Assembly: GCF_028898845.1 (NCBI RefSeq)
Contig: NZ_CP118574.1
Coordinates: 992,001-1,056,000 of the forward strand
Length of the DNA: 64,000 nt
Origin: Streptomyces sp. WZ-12
Lineage (GTDB): Bacteria > Actinomycetota > Actinomycetes > Streptomycetales > Streptomycetaceae
Reading direction: 5' to 3'
Made by a program: the position numbers and the translations under genes. Shown here in pieces: positions 34,031 through 45,980 of this stretch. Positions within the stretch are counted from its first letter, which is position 1, and every line of letters begins with the position of its first letter. Under the pieces are notes generated by a model. It did not search any database and was not told the DNA's origin. It saw only the letters and a program-made list of their open reading frames with translations.

Positions 34031-35479
34031 ATGGCCGGACGACCGGCCGACCGCAAGGTCTACGCCCATGCGAAGCTGCGCCGACTGCGCCGCGAACACG
34101 GCATGAACCAGGTCGAGATGGCCCGCGCTCTGGGCCTCTCCACCAGCTACGCCAACCAGATCGAGCAGAGCCAGCGCCCGCTGACCGCCCCCGTACTGCT
34201 GCGCATCGCGGAGGTCTTCGGCGTGGACGCGGAGTTCTTCTCCGGCGCCGGGGAGGACCGGCTCGCCGCCGACCTGCGGACCGCGCTCGCCGACGAGGCG
34301 TGCGGGGCGACGCCGCCCGCCGCCGAGGAGATCGCCGAGGCCGCCCGCGACCACCCGGAGGTGGCCCGGGCCCTGGTCGCCCTCCACCGCCGCTACCGCG
34401 ACACCGCTGAACAGGCCGCGGCCCTGGCCGCACCGGGCTCCGGCGACTCCCTGTTGCCCCCGGGCGAACCGCACGACGAGGTGCGGGACTTCTTCTACGC
34501 CCACCACAACCACTTCGAACCGCTGGACTCCGCGGCGGAGCGGAGCGCCGCGGCGATGGCGCTGCGGCCGGGCCGGGCCGCCGACCCGCTCACCGCCCGG
34601 CTCGCCGAGCAGCACGGCGTCACCGTGGTCCAGACCGCGCCGGGCCGCTCCGCCGACGCCCGCCGCTTCGACCCGGCCGCCGGGGTGCTGTTCCTGTCCC
34701 CCTGGCTCAGCGACGGCCAGCGCGCCTTCCAACTCGCCACCCAGTTGGCGCTCCTGGAGCACGGCCCGCTGCTCGACCAACTCTCCGGCAGCGCCCACGA
34801 GTTGACCTCACCGGAGTCGGTGGCGCTGGCCCGCATCGGCCTGGCCAACTACTTCGCCGGCGCCCTGCTCATGCCGTACGCCGCCTTCCTGGCCACGGCC
34901 GAGGAGGTGCGCTACGACATCGAGTTGCTGTCCGCGCGCTTCGGCGTCGGCTTCGAGACCGTCTGCCACCGCCTGAGCACCCTCCAGCGCACCGGCCGCC
35001 GCGGCGTCCCCTTCTCGTTCCTGCGGGTCGACCGGGCCGGCAACATCTCCAAGCGCCAGTCCGCGACCGACTTCCACTTCTCCCGCCTGGGCGGCACCTG
35101 CCCGCTGTGGACGGTGTACGAGGCGTTCTCCGCGCCCGGCCGGATACTGACCCAGGTCGCCGAGATGCCGGACGGCAAGCGGTACTTCTGGATCGCCCGC
35201 ACCCTCACCCGGGGCGGCTTCGGCCACCACGCGCCGCGCGCCGAGTTCGCCGTCGCGCTCGGCTGCGAGCTGCGCCACGCCCACCGGCTGGTCTACGCCG
35301 GCGGCGTCGCCCTGGACGACCCCCGGGCCGCCACCCCCATCGGCCTGGGCTGCCGGATCTGCGAGCGCCGCGACTGCGCGCAACGCGCCCGGCCCCCGGC
35401 CGGCGGGCGCCTGGCCATCGATCCCGACCGGCGGACCTATGTGCCGTATCCGGTGGAGACGCGCACCACGGCGCCCTGA
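34031..35479 (+). CDS. prpR: PrpR/ScfR-type short-chain fatty acyl transcriptional regulator
   Basis: Predicted 482-residue regulator. The N-terminal XRE helix-turn-helix ([31 protein letters not shown]) is followed by an IrrE-like metallopeptidase-related domain (about 200-330) and the Cys-rich ScfR C-terminal domain with [16 protein letters not shown]. This layout is that of M. tuberculosis PrpR (Rv1129c), which senses short-chain acyl-CoA and activates prpDC. Divergence from prpDBC supports the same role. GAGGAGG precedes ATG 34031. Confidence 0.92.
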   Translation: MAGRPADRKVYAHAKLRRLRREHGMNQVEMARALGLSTSYANQIEQSQRPLTAPVLLRIAEVFGVDAEFFSGAGEDRLAADLRTALADEACGATPPAAEEIAEAARDHPEVARALVALHRRYRDTAEQAAALAAPGSGDSLLPPGEPHDEVRDFFYAHHNHFEPLDSAAERSAAAMALRPGRAADPLTARLAEQHGVTVVQTAPGRSADARRFDPAAGVLFLSPWLSDGQRAFQLATQLALLEHGPLLDQLSGSAHELTSPESVALARIGLANYFAGALLMPYAAFLATAEEVRYDIELLSARFGVGFETVCHRLSTLQRTGRRGVPFSFLRVDRAGNISKRQSATDFHFSRLGGTCPLWTVYEAFSAPGRILTQVAEMPDGKRYFWIARTLTRGGFGHHAPRAEFAVALGCELRHAHRLVYAGGVALDDPRAATPIGLGCRICERRDCAQRARPPAGGRLAIDPDRRTYVPYPVETRTTAP

Positions 35480-35503
35480 TCGAGCGGCCCGGCGGGAAAC
35501 GCG

Positions 35504-35549
35504 AGGTGGCCGGGGCCCGGACGGATTTCCGTCCGGGCCCCGGCCACCT
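35504..35549. terminator. Very strong bidirectional terminator
   Basis: Perfect 22-base arms (35504-35525 and 35528-35549) form a near-uninterrupted hairpin between the convergent prpR-like and permease genes. Confidence 0.92.
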
Positions 35550-35583
35550 CTCCCTCGTGCCAGGCACGAGAGCGGTCAAGGAC

Positions 35584-37005
35584 TCACACCTGCGCGCCGT
35601 CGACGGCCCGTTGCTGGCGGCGCCGCTTGAGGCGGTCCGCGGCGATCAGCGCCGCCACCACGACGGCCGTGCCGATCAGTTGGTGCCGGCCGTCCGAGCC
35701 GGCGGCCATCACCGCGAAGATGCCGAGGATGGCGGCCAGCGCCACCCAGGTCAGGTAGGGGAAGGCCCACATCCGCACCATCAGCAGCTCGGGCTGCTCG
35801 CGCTCCAGGCGGCGGCGCATCTTGAGCTGGGTGAGGCAGACGACGGTCCAGACGACCAGCACCGAGCAGCCGGCGATGTTCAGCAGCCAGGCGAACACGG
35901 TGCTCGGCCAGATGATCCCGGCGACCACGGCCACGAAGCCGAACAGGCAGGACGCCAGGACCGCGGCCGCCGGCACGCCCCGGGTGACCCGGTTCAGGAA
36001 CCGCGGCCCCTTCCCGCGGCTGACCAGGGAGTACGCCATCCGCGACGCGCCGTAGATGTTGGCGTTCATCGCCGAGAGCAGCGCGATCAGCACCACGATC
36101 TGCATGATCGTGCCGGCCGCCGGGATGCCGAGCCGGTCGAGCACGGTGACGTAGGGACCGTCGGCGGCGACCTTCGGGTCGTTCCAGGGCACCAGGGTGA
36201 CGACCACGGCCATCGAGCCGATGTAGAAGACGGCGATGCGCCAGACGGCCGTGCGGACGGCGCGGGCCACGTTCCGGCTCGGGTTGTCGGACTCCGCGGC
36301 CGCGATGGTGACGGTCTCCAGGCCGGCGAAGCCGGAGATGGTGGTCAGCAGTCCGGCGGCGAGACCGGCGGCGCCGGTCGGGAAGAAGCCGCCGTGGCCG
36401 ACGAGGTGTTGGGCGCCGGGCGGGGTGCCGAAGACCCCGAGGATGGCCAGCACACCCAACACCAGGAAGGCGACGATCACGGTGACCTTGATCGCGGAGA
36501 ACCAGAACTCGAACTCACCGAAGTTCTTGACCGCGGTCAGGTTGCTGGCGCAGAAGAACACCATGAAGATCGCCACCCAGCCGTAGGCCGGGATGGACGG
36601 CACCCAGTTGTGCATGATCGAACCGGCCGCGGTGGCCTCGGCCGCCACGCCGGCGGTCAGCATCAGCCAGTACATCCAGCCGGAGGTGGTCCCGGCCCAG
36701 GAGCCGAGCTCCTCCTCGGCGTGCACGGAGAACGACCCGGTGGAGGGCCGGGCCGCGGACATCTCGCCGAGCATCCGCATGATCAGCATGACCAGCGCGC
36801 CGGTCCCCGCGAAGAGCAGGACGATGGCCGGACCGGCCGCCGCGATGCCTACGCCGGAGCCGACGAAGAGTCCGGCTCCGATGACGCCACCGAGCGCGAT
36901 CATCGACAGATGGCGCTGCTTGAGGCCGTGCGACAGCACGGGCGCAGCGTCGTCCTGCACAGCCGGTGGGGAGCCCTGGGGTGACTGGGCGAGGGTCCGG
37001 GTCAT
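35584..37005 (-). CDS. Amino acid permease (AAT/GABA permease family)
   Basis: Predicted 473-residue, twelve-helix APC-superfamily proton symporter. The signature HLSMIALGGVIGAGLFVGSG lies after a short cytosolic tail, followed by GPAIVLLF and MRMLGEMSAARPSTGSF, typical of AnsP/GabP/RocE-like permeases. Substrate not predictable. A single gene, ending at the strong terminator facing prpR. Confidence 0.92.
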   Translation of the reverse strand: MTRTLAQSPQGSPPAVQDDAAPVLSHGLKQRHLSMIALGGVIGAGLFVGSGVGIAAAGPAIVLLFAGTGALVMLIMRMLGEMSAARPSTGSFSVHAEEELGSWAGTTSGWMYWLMLTAGVAAEATAAGSIMHNWVPSIPAYGWVAIFMVFFCASNLTAVKNFGEFEFWFSAIKVTVIVAFLVLGVLAILGVFGTPPGAQHLVGHGGFFPTGAAGLAAGLLTTISGFAGLETVTIAAAESDNPSRNVARAVRTAVWRIAVFYIGSMAVVVTLVPWNDPKVAADGPYVTVLDRLGIPAAGTIMQIVVLIALLSAMNANIYGASRMAYSLVSRGKGPRFLNRVTRGVPAAAVLASCLFGFVAVVAGIIWPSTVFAWLLNIAGCSVLVVWTVVCLTQLKMRRRLEREQPELLMVRMWAFPYLTWVALAAILGIFAVMAAGSDGRHQLIGTAVVVAALIAADRLKRRRQQRAVDGAQV

Positions 37006-37193
37006 GGACGTGCCTGTTCATTGCTTGACGATCATTGAGCCTCCCGAGTGTGCGGTGCGCGGTACAGGCACGGTGTGAACGCCCGTTATTCGGACATTGC
37101 GTTCACGGAGAGTGGGGGTGCGACTGTGTTGGGTGACGCTCCGTCGCTCCCCGTCGACCGGGACGGCCGACCCGCGGCCCGCCAGGCATGCGG

Positions 37194-37607
37194 CTACTGA
37201 CGGTGCGACCCGGTGACTGTCCGAGCGGCGGGCTCGGCACCGGGCCGACCGGGCACGGGCGCGCGGAACGGCCGTAGCAGCAGCCGGGTTCCGGGCCAGG
37301 CGGCGAGCACCGCGACGACCAACACGCCCAGGCGCACCAGCATCTGACTGGCCCCCGGCGGGACCCGCGGCACCAACAACACCGTCCCGGCCAGGCATAC
37401 GCCCCAGGCCAGCACGGCCAGCACCGTGCACGCGGCCGCGACCGGAACCCCGCCCACGCCCCAGGCCACGGCGTCCAGGTCCGCGTCGAAGCTGCCGGAG
37501 TCCACCAGTCCCACGGCGACCAGCAGCCAGAACGCCACCGCCACCAGGAGGGCCGAGGTGAAGAAGAGGGTGGGGAAGGCAGCGGCGGCCGACATCAACG
37601 TTCCCAT
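37194..37607 (-). CDS. Small membrane protein, YqiJ N-terminal-like
   Basis: Predicted 137-residue protein with three to four membrane helices. The start (AAAFPTLFFTSALLVAVAF, then WLLVAVGLVDSGSFDADLD) resembles the N-terminal part of YqiJ/OB-fold membrane proteins that accompany flotillins. The OB-fold C-terminal domain and a flotillin gene are both absent here. ATG 37607 follows GGGAAGG. Function unknown; the resemblance is by eye. Confidence 0.6.
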   Translation of the reverse strand: MGTLMSAAAAFPTLFFTSALLVAVAFWLLVAVGLVDSGSFDADLDAVAWGVGGVPVAAACTVLAVLAWGVCLAGTVLLVPRVPPGASQMLVRLGVLVVAVLAAWPGTRLLLRPFRAPVPGRPGAEPAARTVTGSHRQ

Positions 37608-37968
37608 GTCGGCCTTCCCGCGTCGCACCGTGCGCTTCCCATCCCGCCGCGGTTACACGGCAGTTGAGGAGACGGGCCCGGCGCTCAGCATGACTGCCGA
37701 CATCCGGCACCGGGGCCGTCCTCCGCATCCCCCGGTGCACCATCATCGTCGCGCGGACCGCGGCCCGTCATTGCCGGCTCTCGGCAGCCTTCCCCGGCGC
37801 CTCCATGCCCGGTTGCCGCTGAAAGAACGTCAGCAGCGCGTCAAAAAACCGGAGAAGTCGGTGTAATCGGGGAATTGACGGGTGTGCGGGTGAGTGCAGG
37901 GGTGCACCGGCGACTCGACGGCCGGACCGCCAGGCACCGGCAGCCACCCACTGCCTGGCCGGTCCGCG

Positions 37969-38772
37969 TCAGCCCGCCAGCAGCATCGCCACCGCCACCA
38001 CGGCCAACAGGCCGATGTACGCCCAGGCATAGAGGCGGTCCGGGATGCGCGGCGGGCGGCGGCGCAGCACCGCGATCACCGGTAGCGCCCCCAGCAGCAA
38101 CGCCGCGGCGGAGAGCGGGTCGACGAGGCCCACCAGATGTCGATGCGCATCGGCAGCGGTGGTGACCGTGGCGCCGGCGAGCGAGACCACGGTGGCCGGG
38201 AGCGCGATGGCGAGCGTGAGGGGGTTGGCCAACGTGGTCGCCACCCGCATCGTGTGCCCGGCCCGCCGCAGCGCGGGCACGGTCATGACGCTGCCGCCGA
38301 CGCCCAGGAAGGCGGCGACCGCTCCGACCGGCGCGCCGAGGACGGCCGGCATCGGCCGCGGCGCGCCGTCGGCCGCCTCGACCCGGGCGGGCGGGCGCAG
38401 GAAGCCCGGGCGCAGGAGCAGGTCGACGATGGTGAGGGCGATGTACCCGACGAACGCCCAACGGACCAGATCGGCCGGGGCGAGGCGGGTGGCGAGGGCG
38501 CCGACGGCGGCGCCGACCGCCAGCAGCAGGAGCAGCGCCCGACTGCCGCGGAGGGTGGCGAGCACCCGCCGCGGTGTGACGGCCGTCGCGAAGCCCGCGT
38601 TGACCACCATCACCAGCGCCGAGGTGGCCGTCGCCACCCGCATCGCGTCCCCGCCGAGCGCGGCGTCCGCCCACACCACGACCGGGACCGCGACGAACCC
38701 TCCGCCGAACCCGAACAACACCGTCGTGACTCCGGTCAGGAGCCCGATCCCTAGCAATGCCACAACGTCCAC
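37969..38772 (-). CDS. TauE/SafE-family sulfite/anion exporter
   Basis: Predicted 267-residue membrane protein with about eight helices in two halves. Each half has the family glycine-rich motif: LLTGVTTVLFGFGGGFVAVPV near the start and VGAVAAFLGVGGSVMTVPAL in the second half. Family members export sulfite or sulfonates. GTG 38772 is chosen. It diverges from the AraC regulator at 38893 with 120 bases between starts, so the pair is probably regulator and target. Confidence 0.88.
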   Translation of the reverse strand: MDVVALLGIGLLTGVTTVLFGFGGGFVAVPVVVWADAALGGDAMRVATATSALVMVVNAGFATAVTPRRVLATLRGSRALLLLLAVGAAVGALATRLAPADLVRWAFVGYIALTIVDLLLRPGFLRPPARVEAADGAPRPMPAVLGAPVGAVAAFLGVGGSVMTVPALRRAGHTMRVATTLANPLTLAIALPATVVSLAGATVTTAADAHRHLVGLVDPLSAAALLLGALPVIAVLRRRPPRIPDRLYAWAYIGLLAVVAVAMLLAG

Positions 38773-38892
38773 GGAACCCACCCCACCAGTCCCGACCCCG
38801 TGCCCGCATGCGAAGACCAGCACGGTTCTTGCGCGTCCCGGCCAACGCGCGACCCGGCCCGCGTCTCCGTACGCGGCCAGTACGGTTGCCCG

Positions 38893-39684
38893 GTGAAGAA
38901 CGTCTCCCTGGACGACATCGACCACGTCGACCGGGTCGTCCTGCCGATCGGCACCGATTACCCACCCGGCCACCTCCTGGACTGGCACCAACACCGCCGC
39001 GCCCAATTCCTCTACGGCGCCACCGGGGTGATGGTGGTCGACACCGCCGAGGGCACCTGGACCGTCCCGCCCGAGCGGGCCGTGCTGATTCCGGCGGCGA
39101 CCCCACACCGGGTCCGGATGCTGGGGGTGAGCACCCGGAGCCTCTACATCGAGCCGGACGCCGTGCCGTGGTGGCCGGCCACCTGCACGGTGGTGGACGT
39201 GCCGCCGTTGCTCCGCGAACTCCTGCTGAGCGCCGTCGAGTTCGAGGTCGACTACGGCCCCTCCGGGCGAGAGGGCTGCATCGCCGCGCTCCTGCTCCAC
39301 GAGATCGCGGCGCGCGCCCCCCTGCCGTTCCACGTCGCCCTTCCCCCCTCCCCCGACCTGGCAGGGCTCTGCCGCGCGTACCTGGCCACACCCGATGTCG
39401 CCGTCACCAACGCCGCCTGGGCCGCGCGGACGGCCATGAGCGAACGGGCCTTCACCCGGCGCTTCCGCTCGGAGACCGGCGACAGCCCGGCCGTCTGGCG
39501 GGCCCGTGCCCGCCTGTTGGCGGCCGTCCCCTGGCTGCGCGACGGCACCGTCAGCGAGGTCGCCGGGCGCCTCGGCTACGCCTCGCCCGCCGCGTTCACC
39601 GCCGCCTTCACCCGCGCCTTCGGGCTGCCGCCGTCCCGCTTCACCGCGCGCGGCCGTGGTCCCGACCTCGGCCGCCAGTCCTAG
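38893..39684 (+). CDS. AraC-family transcriptional regulator
   Basis: Predicted 263-residue regulator with an N-terminal cupin-like ligand domain (LLDWHQHRRAQFLYGATGVMVV) and a C-terminal AraC DNA-binding domain. The two helix-turn-helix units are visible (ARTAMSERAFTRRFRSETG and SEVAGRLGYASPAAFTAAFTRAFG). GTG 38893 is used; an ATG at 38800 is in frame upstream. Divergent from the TauE/SafE gene, its likely target. Confidence 0.9.
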   Translation: MKNVSLDDIDHVDRVVLPIGTDYPPGHLLDWHQHRRAQFLYGATGVMVVDTAEGTWTVPPERAVLIPAATPHRVRMLGVSTRSLYIEPDAVPWWPATCTVVDVPPLLRELLLSAVEFEVDYGPSGREGCIAALLLHEIAARAPLPFHVALPPSPDLAGLCRAYLATPDVAVTNAAWAARTAMSERAFTRRFRSETGDSPAVWRARARLLAAVPWLRDGTVSEVAGRLGYASPAAFTAAFTRAFGLPPSRFTARGRGPDLGRQS

Positions 39685-39768
39685 GGCGCTTCTGACGGCG
39701 CGGCCCGTTGCCCGACTGCGTGGCCGCGTGGCCGTCCGTGTCTGGCACCCCGCGCCGCCCGCGTCCGG

Positions 39769-40587
39769 TCAGCGCGCGGGCAGGTGCCTGGCGAGCCCGC
39801 GCAGGGCCCGTGCGGACGGTGATCCGGGGTCGGCCGTGACCAGGACGACCTCCTGGTCGTCCTCCGGTACGAGCAGGACGTCACAGTTCAACCGCAGGGT
39901 GCCCGCGACGGGATGGGCCAGGGTCTTGGTGCGGTGCCCGGGTGCGTGGATCGGGCGGGCTTCCCAGATCCGGCGGAACTCCTCGCTGCCGGACCGGAGT
40001 TCGGTAAGCAGCGCGGCGAGTCGGGCGTCCTGCGGATAGCGGTCCGCGGCCCGGCGCAGCCGCGCCACGACGAGGTGTCCGAACTCCTCGGCACCGGAGC
40101 TCTCGACGCCGGGTCCCTGTCCGAGGAAGCGGCGCCGGGCCAGGTTCGTGGTGCCGCGCCCCAGGTCGTTGCCGAACAGTGCCTGGGCCAACGGGTTCCA
40201 GGCGACGACGCCGTAGGTCGCGTCGGTGACCAGGGCGGCGGTCTCCGGCAGGCGTCGGAGCAGGCCGGACACGTGCGGGCGGACCCGTCGCTGCGCGCTG
40301 GTGCCCGGCGGTGCGGGCGTGCCGGCCAGGCGGAACAGGTGACTGCGCTCGGCCGGGGTCAGTCGCAGCGCCCGGGCCAGTCCGTCCAGGATCCGGGGCG
40401 ACGGCCTGGGGCCGCGGGCCTGTTCCAACCGCGTGTAGTAGTCGACGGACAGGTGGGCCAGCTCCGCGACCTCCTCGCGTCGCAGGCCCGGTGTCCGGCG
40501 ACGGGCGTCGGTCGGCAGGCCGAGCGCGTGCGGTTGCAGGTCCGCCCGGCGGTCCCGTAGGAAGCGGGCCAGCTCCTGTCGCGCCAT
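39769..40587 (-). CDS. XRE regulator with MmyB-like ligand-binding domain
   Basis: Predicted 272-residue regulator. N-terminal helix-turn-helix (TPGLRREEVAELAHLSVDYYTRLEQ) carries the RGPRPS signature of the MmyB/HTH_31 group; the C-terminal PAS-like MmyB domain contains TDATYGVVAWNPLAQALFG. AGGAGG precedes ATG 40587. Members usually repress a divergent oxidoreductase gene, which matches the SDR at 40688. Confidence 0.92.
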   Translation of the reverse strand: MARQELARFLRDRRADLQPHALGLPTDARRRTPGLRREEVAELAHLSVDYYTRLEQARGPRPSPRILDGLARALRLTPAERSHLFRLAGTPAPPGTSAQRRVRPHVSGLLRRLPETAALVTDATYGVVAWNPLAQALFGNDLGRGTTNLARRRFLGQGPGVESSGAEEFGHLVVARLRRAADRYPQDARLAALLTELRSGSEEFRRIWEARPIHAPGHRTKTLAHPVAGTLRLNCDVLLVPEDDQEVVLVTADPGSPSARALRGLARHLPAR

Positions 40588-40687
40588 ACCGCGCCTCCTG
40601 ACTGCCGATCGCCGTCCGCGGTCCCTCCCCCTGCCTGGTACAGGTTGTCCCTGGCAGGGCGATCCGTGCCAGAGGAGCGTAGCGGGC

Positions 40688-41404
40688 ATGAACGAGCGCA
40701 CCGCACTGATCACCGGAGCCAACAAGGGCATCGGCCGCCACATCGCCGGCCAACTCGCCGCGGAGGGCCTCACCGTGTACGTCGGGTCCCGGGACGCCGA
40801 ACGCGGGCAACGGGCCGTCGAGGAAGTCGGCGGCGGCGCCCGCCTGTTGGTGCTCGACGTGACGGACGCCGACAGCGTCGCCCGGGCCGCGGCGCGGGTG
40901 GAACGGCTGGACGTGCTGGTCAACAACGCGGGCATCGCTCCCACGCTGGTCCCGCCGACCGGGGCCACCGTCGAGGAGTTCCGGCGCACGTACGAGACCA
41001 ATGTGTTCGCCGTCGTCGCGGTGACCAACGCGTTCCTGCCCGTGCTGCGCCGCTCCCCGCACCCGCGGATCGTCAACGTCTCCAGCGGCACCGGCTCGTT
41101 GACCTGGAGCACGCACCCCAACCCGCAGTTCGCGCCCGGCAGTGGCGGGGCCGCCGCCTACCGTTCGTCCAAGACCGCCCTCAACGCGCTGACCGTCTGC
41201 TACGCGCAGACGCTGGCGGCGGAGGGCTTCAAGGTCAACGCGCTCGCGCCCGGCCTCCGGGCCACCGACCTCAATCCACGGGCCGCCGCGTCCGACGGGG
41301 ACCCGGCGGAGGCCGCCCGGGGCGCCGTCCGCCTGGCGCTGCTGGCGGACGACGGGCCCACGGGCGGGTTCTTCTCCTGGGATGGAACACCCGTGCCCTG
41401 GTGA
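40688..41404 (+). CDS. Short-chain dehydrogenase/reductase
   Basis: Predicted 238-residue classical SDR. NADP-binding TGANKGIG, structural NNAG, the catalytic Ser in NVSSGTGS and the YRSSK active site (Tyr and Lys) are all present. TDLNPRAA and the GFFSWDG end resemble carbonyl-reductase-like SDRs. Divergent from the MmyB-type regulator, which probably controls it. Substrate unknown. Confidence 0.92.
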   Translation: MNERTALITGANKGIGRHIAGQLAAEGLTVYVGSRDAERGQRAVEEVGGGARLLVLDVTDADSVARAAARVERLDVLVNNAGIAPTLVPPTGATVEEFRRTYETNVFAVVAVTNAFLPVLRRSPHPRIVNVSSGTGSLTWSTHPNPQFAPGSGGAAAYRSSKTALNALTVCYAQTLAAEGFKVNALAPGLRATDLNPRAAASDGDPAEAARGAVRLALLADDGPTGGFFSWDGTPVPW

Positions 41405-41524
41405 GGAGTTGACCAGTTCTGGTCCTGCCGTTTCCCCTCCCGGGCTCCCGGCACTCCTGGTGCTCCCGGTCCCAGGATCGGGCGCCTCTGGATGACGCTC
41501 GCCGGGTCCGGTGCACTGATGGCC

Positions 41525-42598
41525 ATGAAGGCATGGCAGATGACCACACCCGAAAGCGGGCTGCGGCTCGCGGAGTTGCCCGACCCCGCGCTGCGCGGCG
41601 GCGGCGCCACGCTCGACGTGCTCGCCGCGCAGCTCCCCGCGTACACCGAGTCCCTGGTGGCCGGCGGCCGCGGCGGGTTCCCGACGCCGATCGTGTTGGG
41701 GCCCGGCGGGATCGGGCGGGTGACGGCGACGGCGGACGACGTGTTCGGGGTGCGGCCGGGCGATGTCGTCATCGCCAACGGGCTGTTCCGGTCCGGGCGG
41801 ACGGCCCGGCCGGAGGAGGCGCTGCTGGGGTGGACCGGGATCGGGGGCGAGGGGCGCGCCACCCCGACCACCGACCGCATCCGCGCGGTGTGGCGGGACG
41901 GGCTGTACGCCGAGCGCGCGGTGCAGCCGGAGCGGGCCCTGGTCGCGCTGCCCGGGGCGGAGACCTATCCGGCGCCGGAGCGGCTCGCGTTCCTGGGGTG
42001 GCTCGGGGTCGCGGGCGAGGCCGTCGAACGGGCGGGGGTGGGCGCCGGGCAGGTCGTCGCCGTGGTCGGTGCGACCGGTCAACTCGGGGCCGCGGCGGTG
42101 TTGGTGGCGCTCGCCCGCGGCGCCGCGGCGGTGGTCGCGGTCGGTCGCAACCGCGGCGCGCTGGACGCGTTGGCGGCCCTCGACCGGCGCGTGGTGACCG
42201 TGCCGCTCACCGGCGACCGCGGGGCCGACGGGCGGGCGATCGCGGCCGCCGCCGGACCGGTCGACGCGGTCATCGACACCCTGGGCGCGGTGCCGAGCCC
42301 GGATCCGACGATGGCCGGGTACGACGCGGTGCGCCCCGACGGCACCTGGGTCCTGGTCGGCGGGGTGCGACAGGAACTGCCCCTCCCGTACGGCGACTTC
42401 ATGCACCGACGGCTGACGCTGCGGGGGTCGTGGATGTACCGCAAGGCGACGGTGCTCGCGCTGTGGTCGATGATCCGCAGCGGCGTCCTCGACCTCTCGG
42501 TGCTCGATGTCACGACGGTCGGCCTGGACGACCCCGCGGGCGCGCTGGCCGCGGCGTCCCGCTCGCGGGGGTTGGGGGTCGTCGTCCTCGTACCGTGA
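41525..42598 (+). CDS. Zinc-type MDR alcohol dehydrogenase-like protein
   Basis: Predicted 357-residue medium-chain dehydrogenase/reductase. The cofactor motif is VVAVVGATGQLGAAAVLVALARGA in the C-terminal Rossmann domain, and the N-terminal GroES-like domain has GPGGIGRV. The catalytic zinc Cys and His of classical ADHs are not obvious, so a quinone-oxidoreductase-like type is likely. ATG 41525 is chosen; 41519 is equally possible. Follows the SDR on the same strand after 120 bases. Confidence 0.8.
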   Translation: MKAWQMTTPESGLRLAELPDPALRGGGATLDVLAAQLPAYTESLVAGGRGGFPTPIVLGPGGIGRVTATADDVFGVRPGDVVIANGLFRSGRTARPEEALLGWTGIGGEGRATPTTDRIRAVWRDGLYAERAVQPERALVALPGAETYPAPERLAFLGWLGVAGEAVERAGVGAGQVVAVVGATGQLGAAAVLVALARGAAAVVAVGRNRGALDALAALDRRVVTVPLTGDRGADGRAIAAAAGPVDAVIDTLGAVPSPDPTMAGYDAVRPDGTWVLVGGVRQELPLPYGDFMHRRLTLRGSWMYRKATVLALWSMIRSGVLDLSVLDVTTVGLDDPAGALAAASRSRGLGVVVLVP

Positions 42599-42716
42599 AA
42601 CGGAATATCTCCGACTTAAGCCGCAAAACCTCCCATTTCCCGCATCCACGAGGCGCCCGTCCACCGATCAGTTTTCGAGAAGCCCCGTCGACCGGGCCGT
42701 GGCTAGCGTGACGACC

Positions 42717-43136
42717 ATGAACATCACGCTGCACTCGTCCTTCCTCCCGCACACCGATCCGGACGCCTCCCTGGCCTTCTACCGCGACATCCTCGGCTTC
42801 GAGGTCCGCAAGGACGTCGGGCAGGGCCCGATGCGCTGGATCACGGTCGGCCCCGCCGACCAGCCCGGCACGTCCGTCGTCCTGGAGCCGCCGGCCGTCG
42901 ACCCGGGCCTCACCGACGACGAGCGCCGCACCATCACCGAGCTGATGGCCAAGGGCAGCTACGCCCGCATCATCCTGGCCACCGCCGACCTCGACGACAC
43001 CTTCGCCCGGGTCCAGGCCAGCGGCGCCGAGGTCGTCCAGGAGCCGATCGAGCAGCCGTACGGGGTGCGCGACTGCGCCTTCCGGGACCCCGCGGGCAAT
43101 CTGGTCCGGATCAACGAGGTCGCCGAACTCCGCTGA
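42717..43136 (+). CDS. VOC-family (glyoxalase-like) protein
   Basis: Predicted 139-residue protein with the paired beta-alpha-beta-beta-beta units of the VOC superfamily. SSFLPHTDPDASLAFYRDILG opens the first unit; the end DCAFRDPAGNLVRINE carries the conserved late Glu ligand. Possible roles are isomerase, dioxygenase or small-molecule binding. A GTG nine bases upstream is an alternative start. Confidence 0.88.
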   Translation: MNITLHSSFLPHTDPDASLAFYRDILGFEVRKDVGQGPMRWITVGPADQPGTSVVLEPPAVDPGLTDDERRTITELMAKGSYARIILATADLDDTFARVQASGAEVVQEPIEQPYGVRDCAFRDPAGNLVRINEVAELR

Positions 43137-43383
43137 GCCGTCCGGCGATCACGGCCGCGACCTGCGCGGACGGCGCGGCGCGGGAGCCCGCGCCGATCAC
43201 CAACCGGTGCCAGGCGGGGGCCGACCCCGCCCCACCCGGCACCGCGGGCCCGGACCGCGGCTACCGTTGCCGCGAGACCGCACCCATCAAGCAGAATCCG
43301 ACATAGCGCCCGAACCAGAACAGACCACTACTGGCGTCGTCGATGGAGGTCGCACAGGCGGCCCGCCCACACCTGGAGACAGC

Positions 43384-45774
<2,391 letters not shown>

Positions 45775-45830
45775 TCAACACCCCCTCGCACAGGGGGCGT
45801 TCGAGTGGGAGTGGGCGACCTGCCGCACCG

Positions 45831-45868
45831 CCAAGGGGGTTGGGTATGGATCCACCCAACCCCCTTGG
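45831..45868 (+). terminator. Terminator after the UvrA-like gene
   Basis: Perfect 15-base arms (45831-45845 and 45854-45868) with an eight-base loop. A smaller hairpin of CCCCCT and AGGGGG lies at about 45781-45796 just before it. Confidence 0.9.
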
Positions 45869-45980
45869 CATGCCCTCATGTTGGTGCTTCAATGCGCCTC
45901 GTCGCGAGCGTTAGGAAGGTTTCCTAACAGCTCCGTGGCGCCCGCTCGCCCTCCCTCCGCTCCCGAGAGGACGGTCCCCG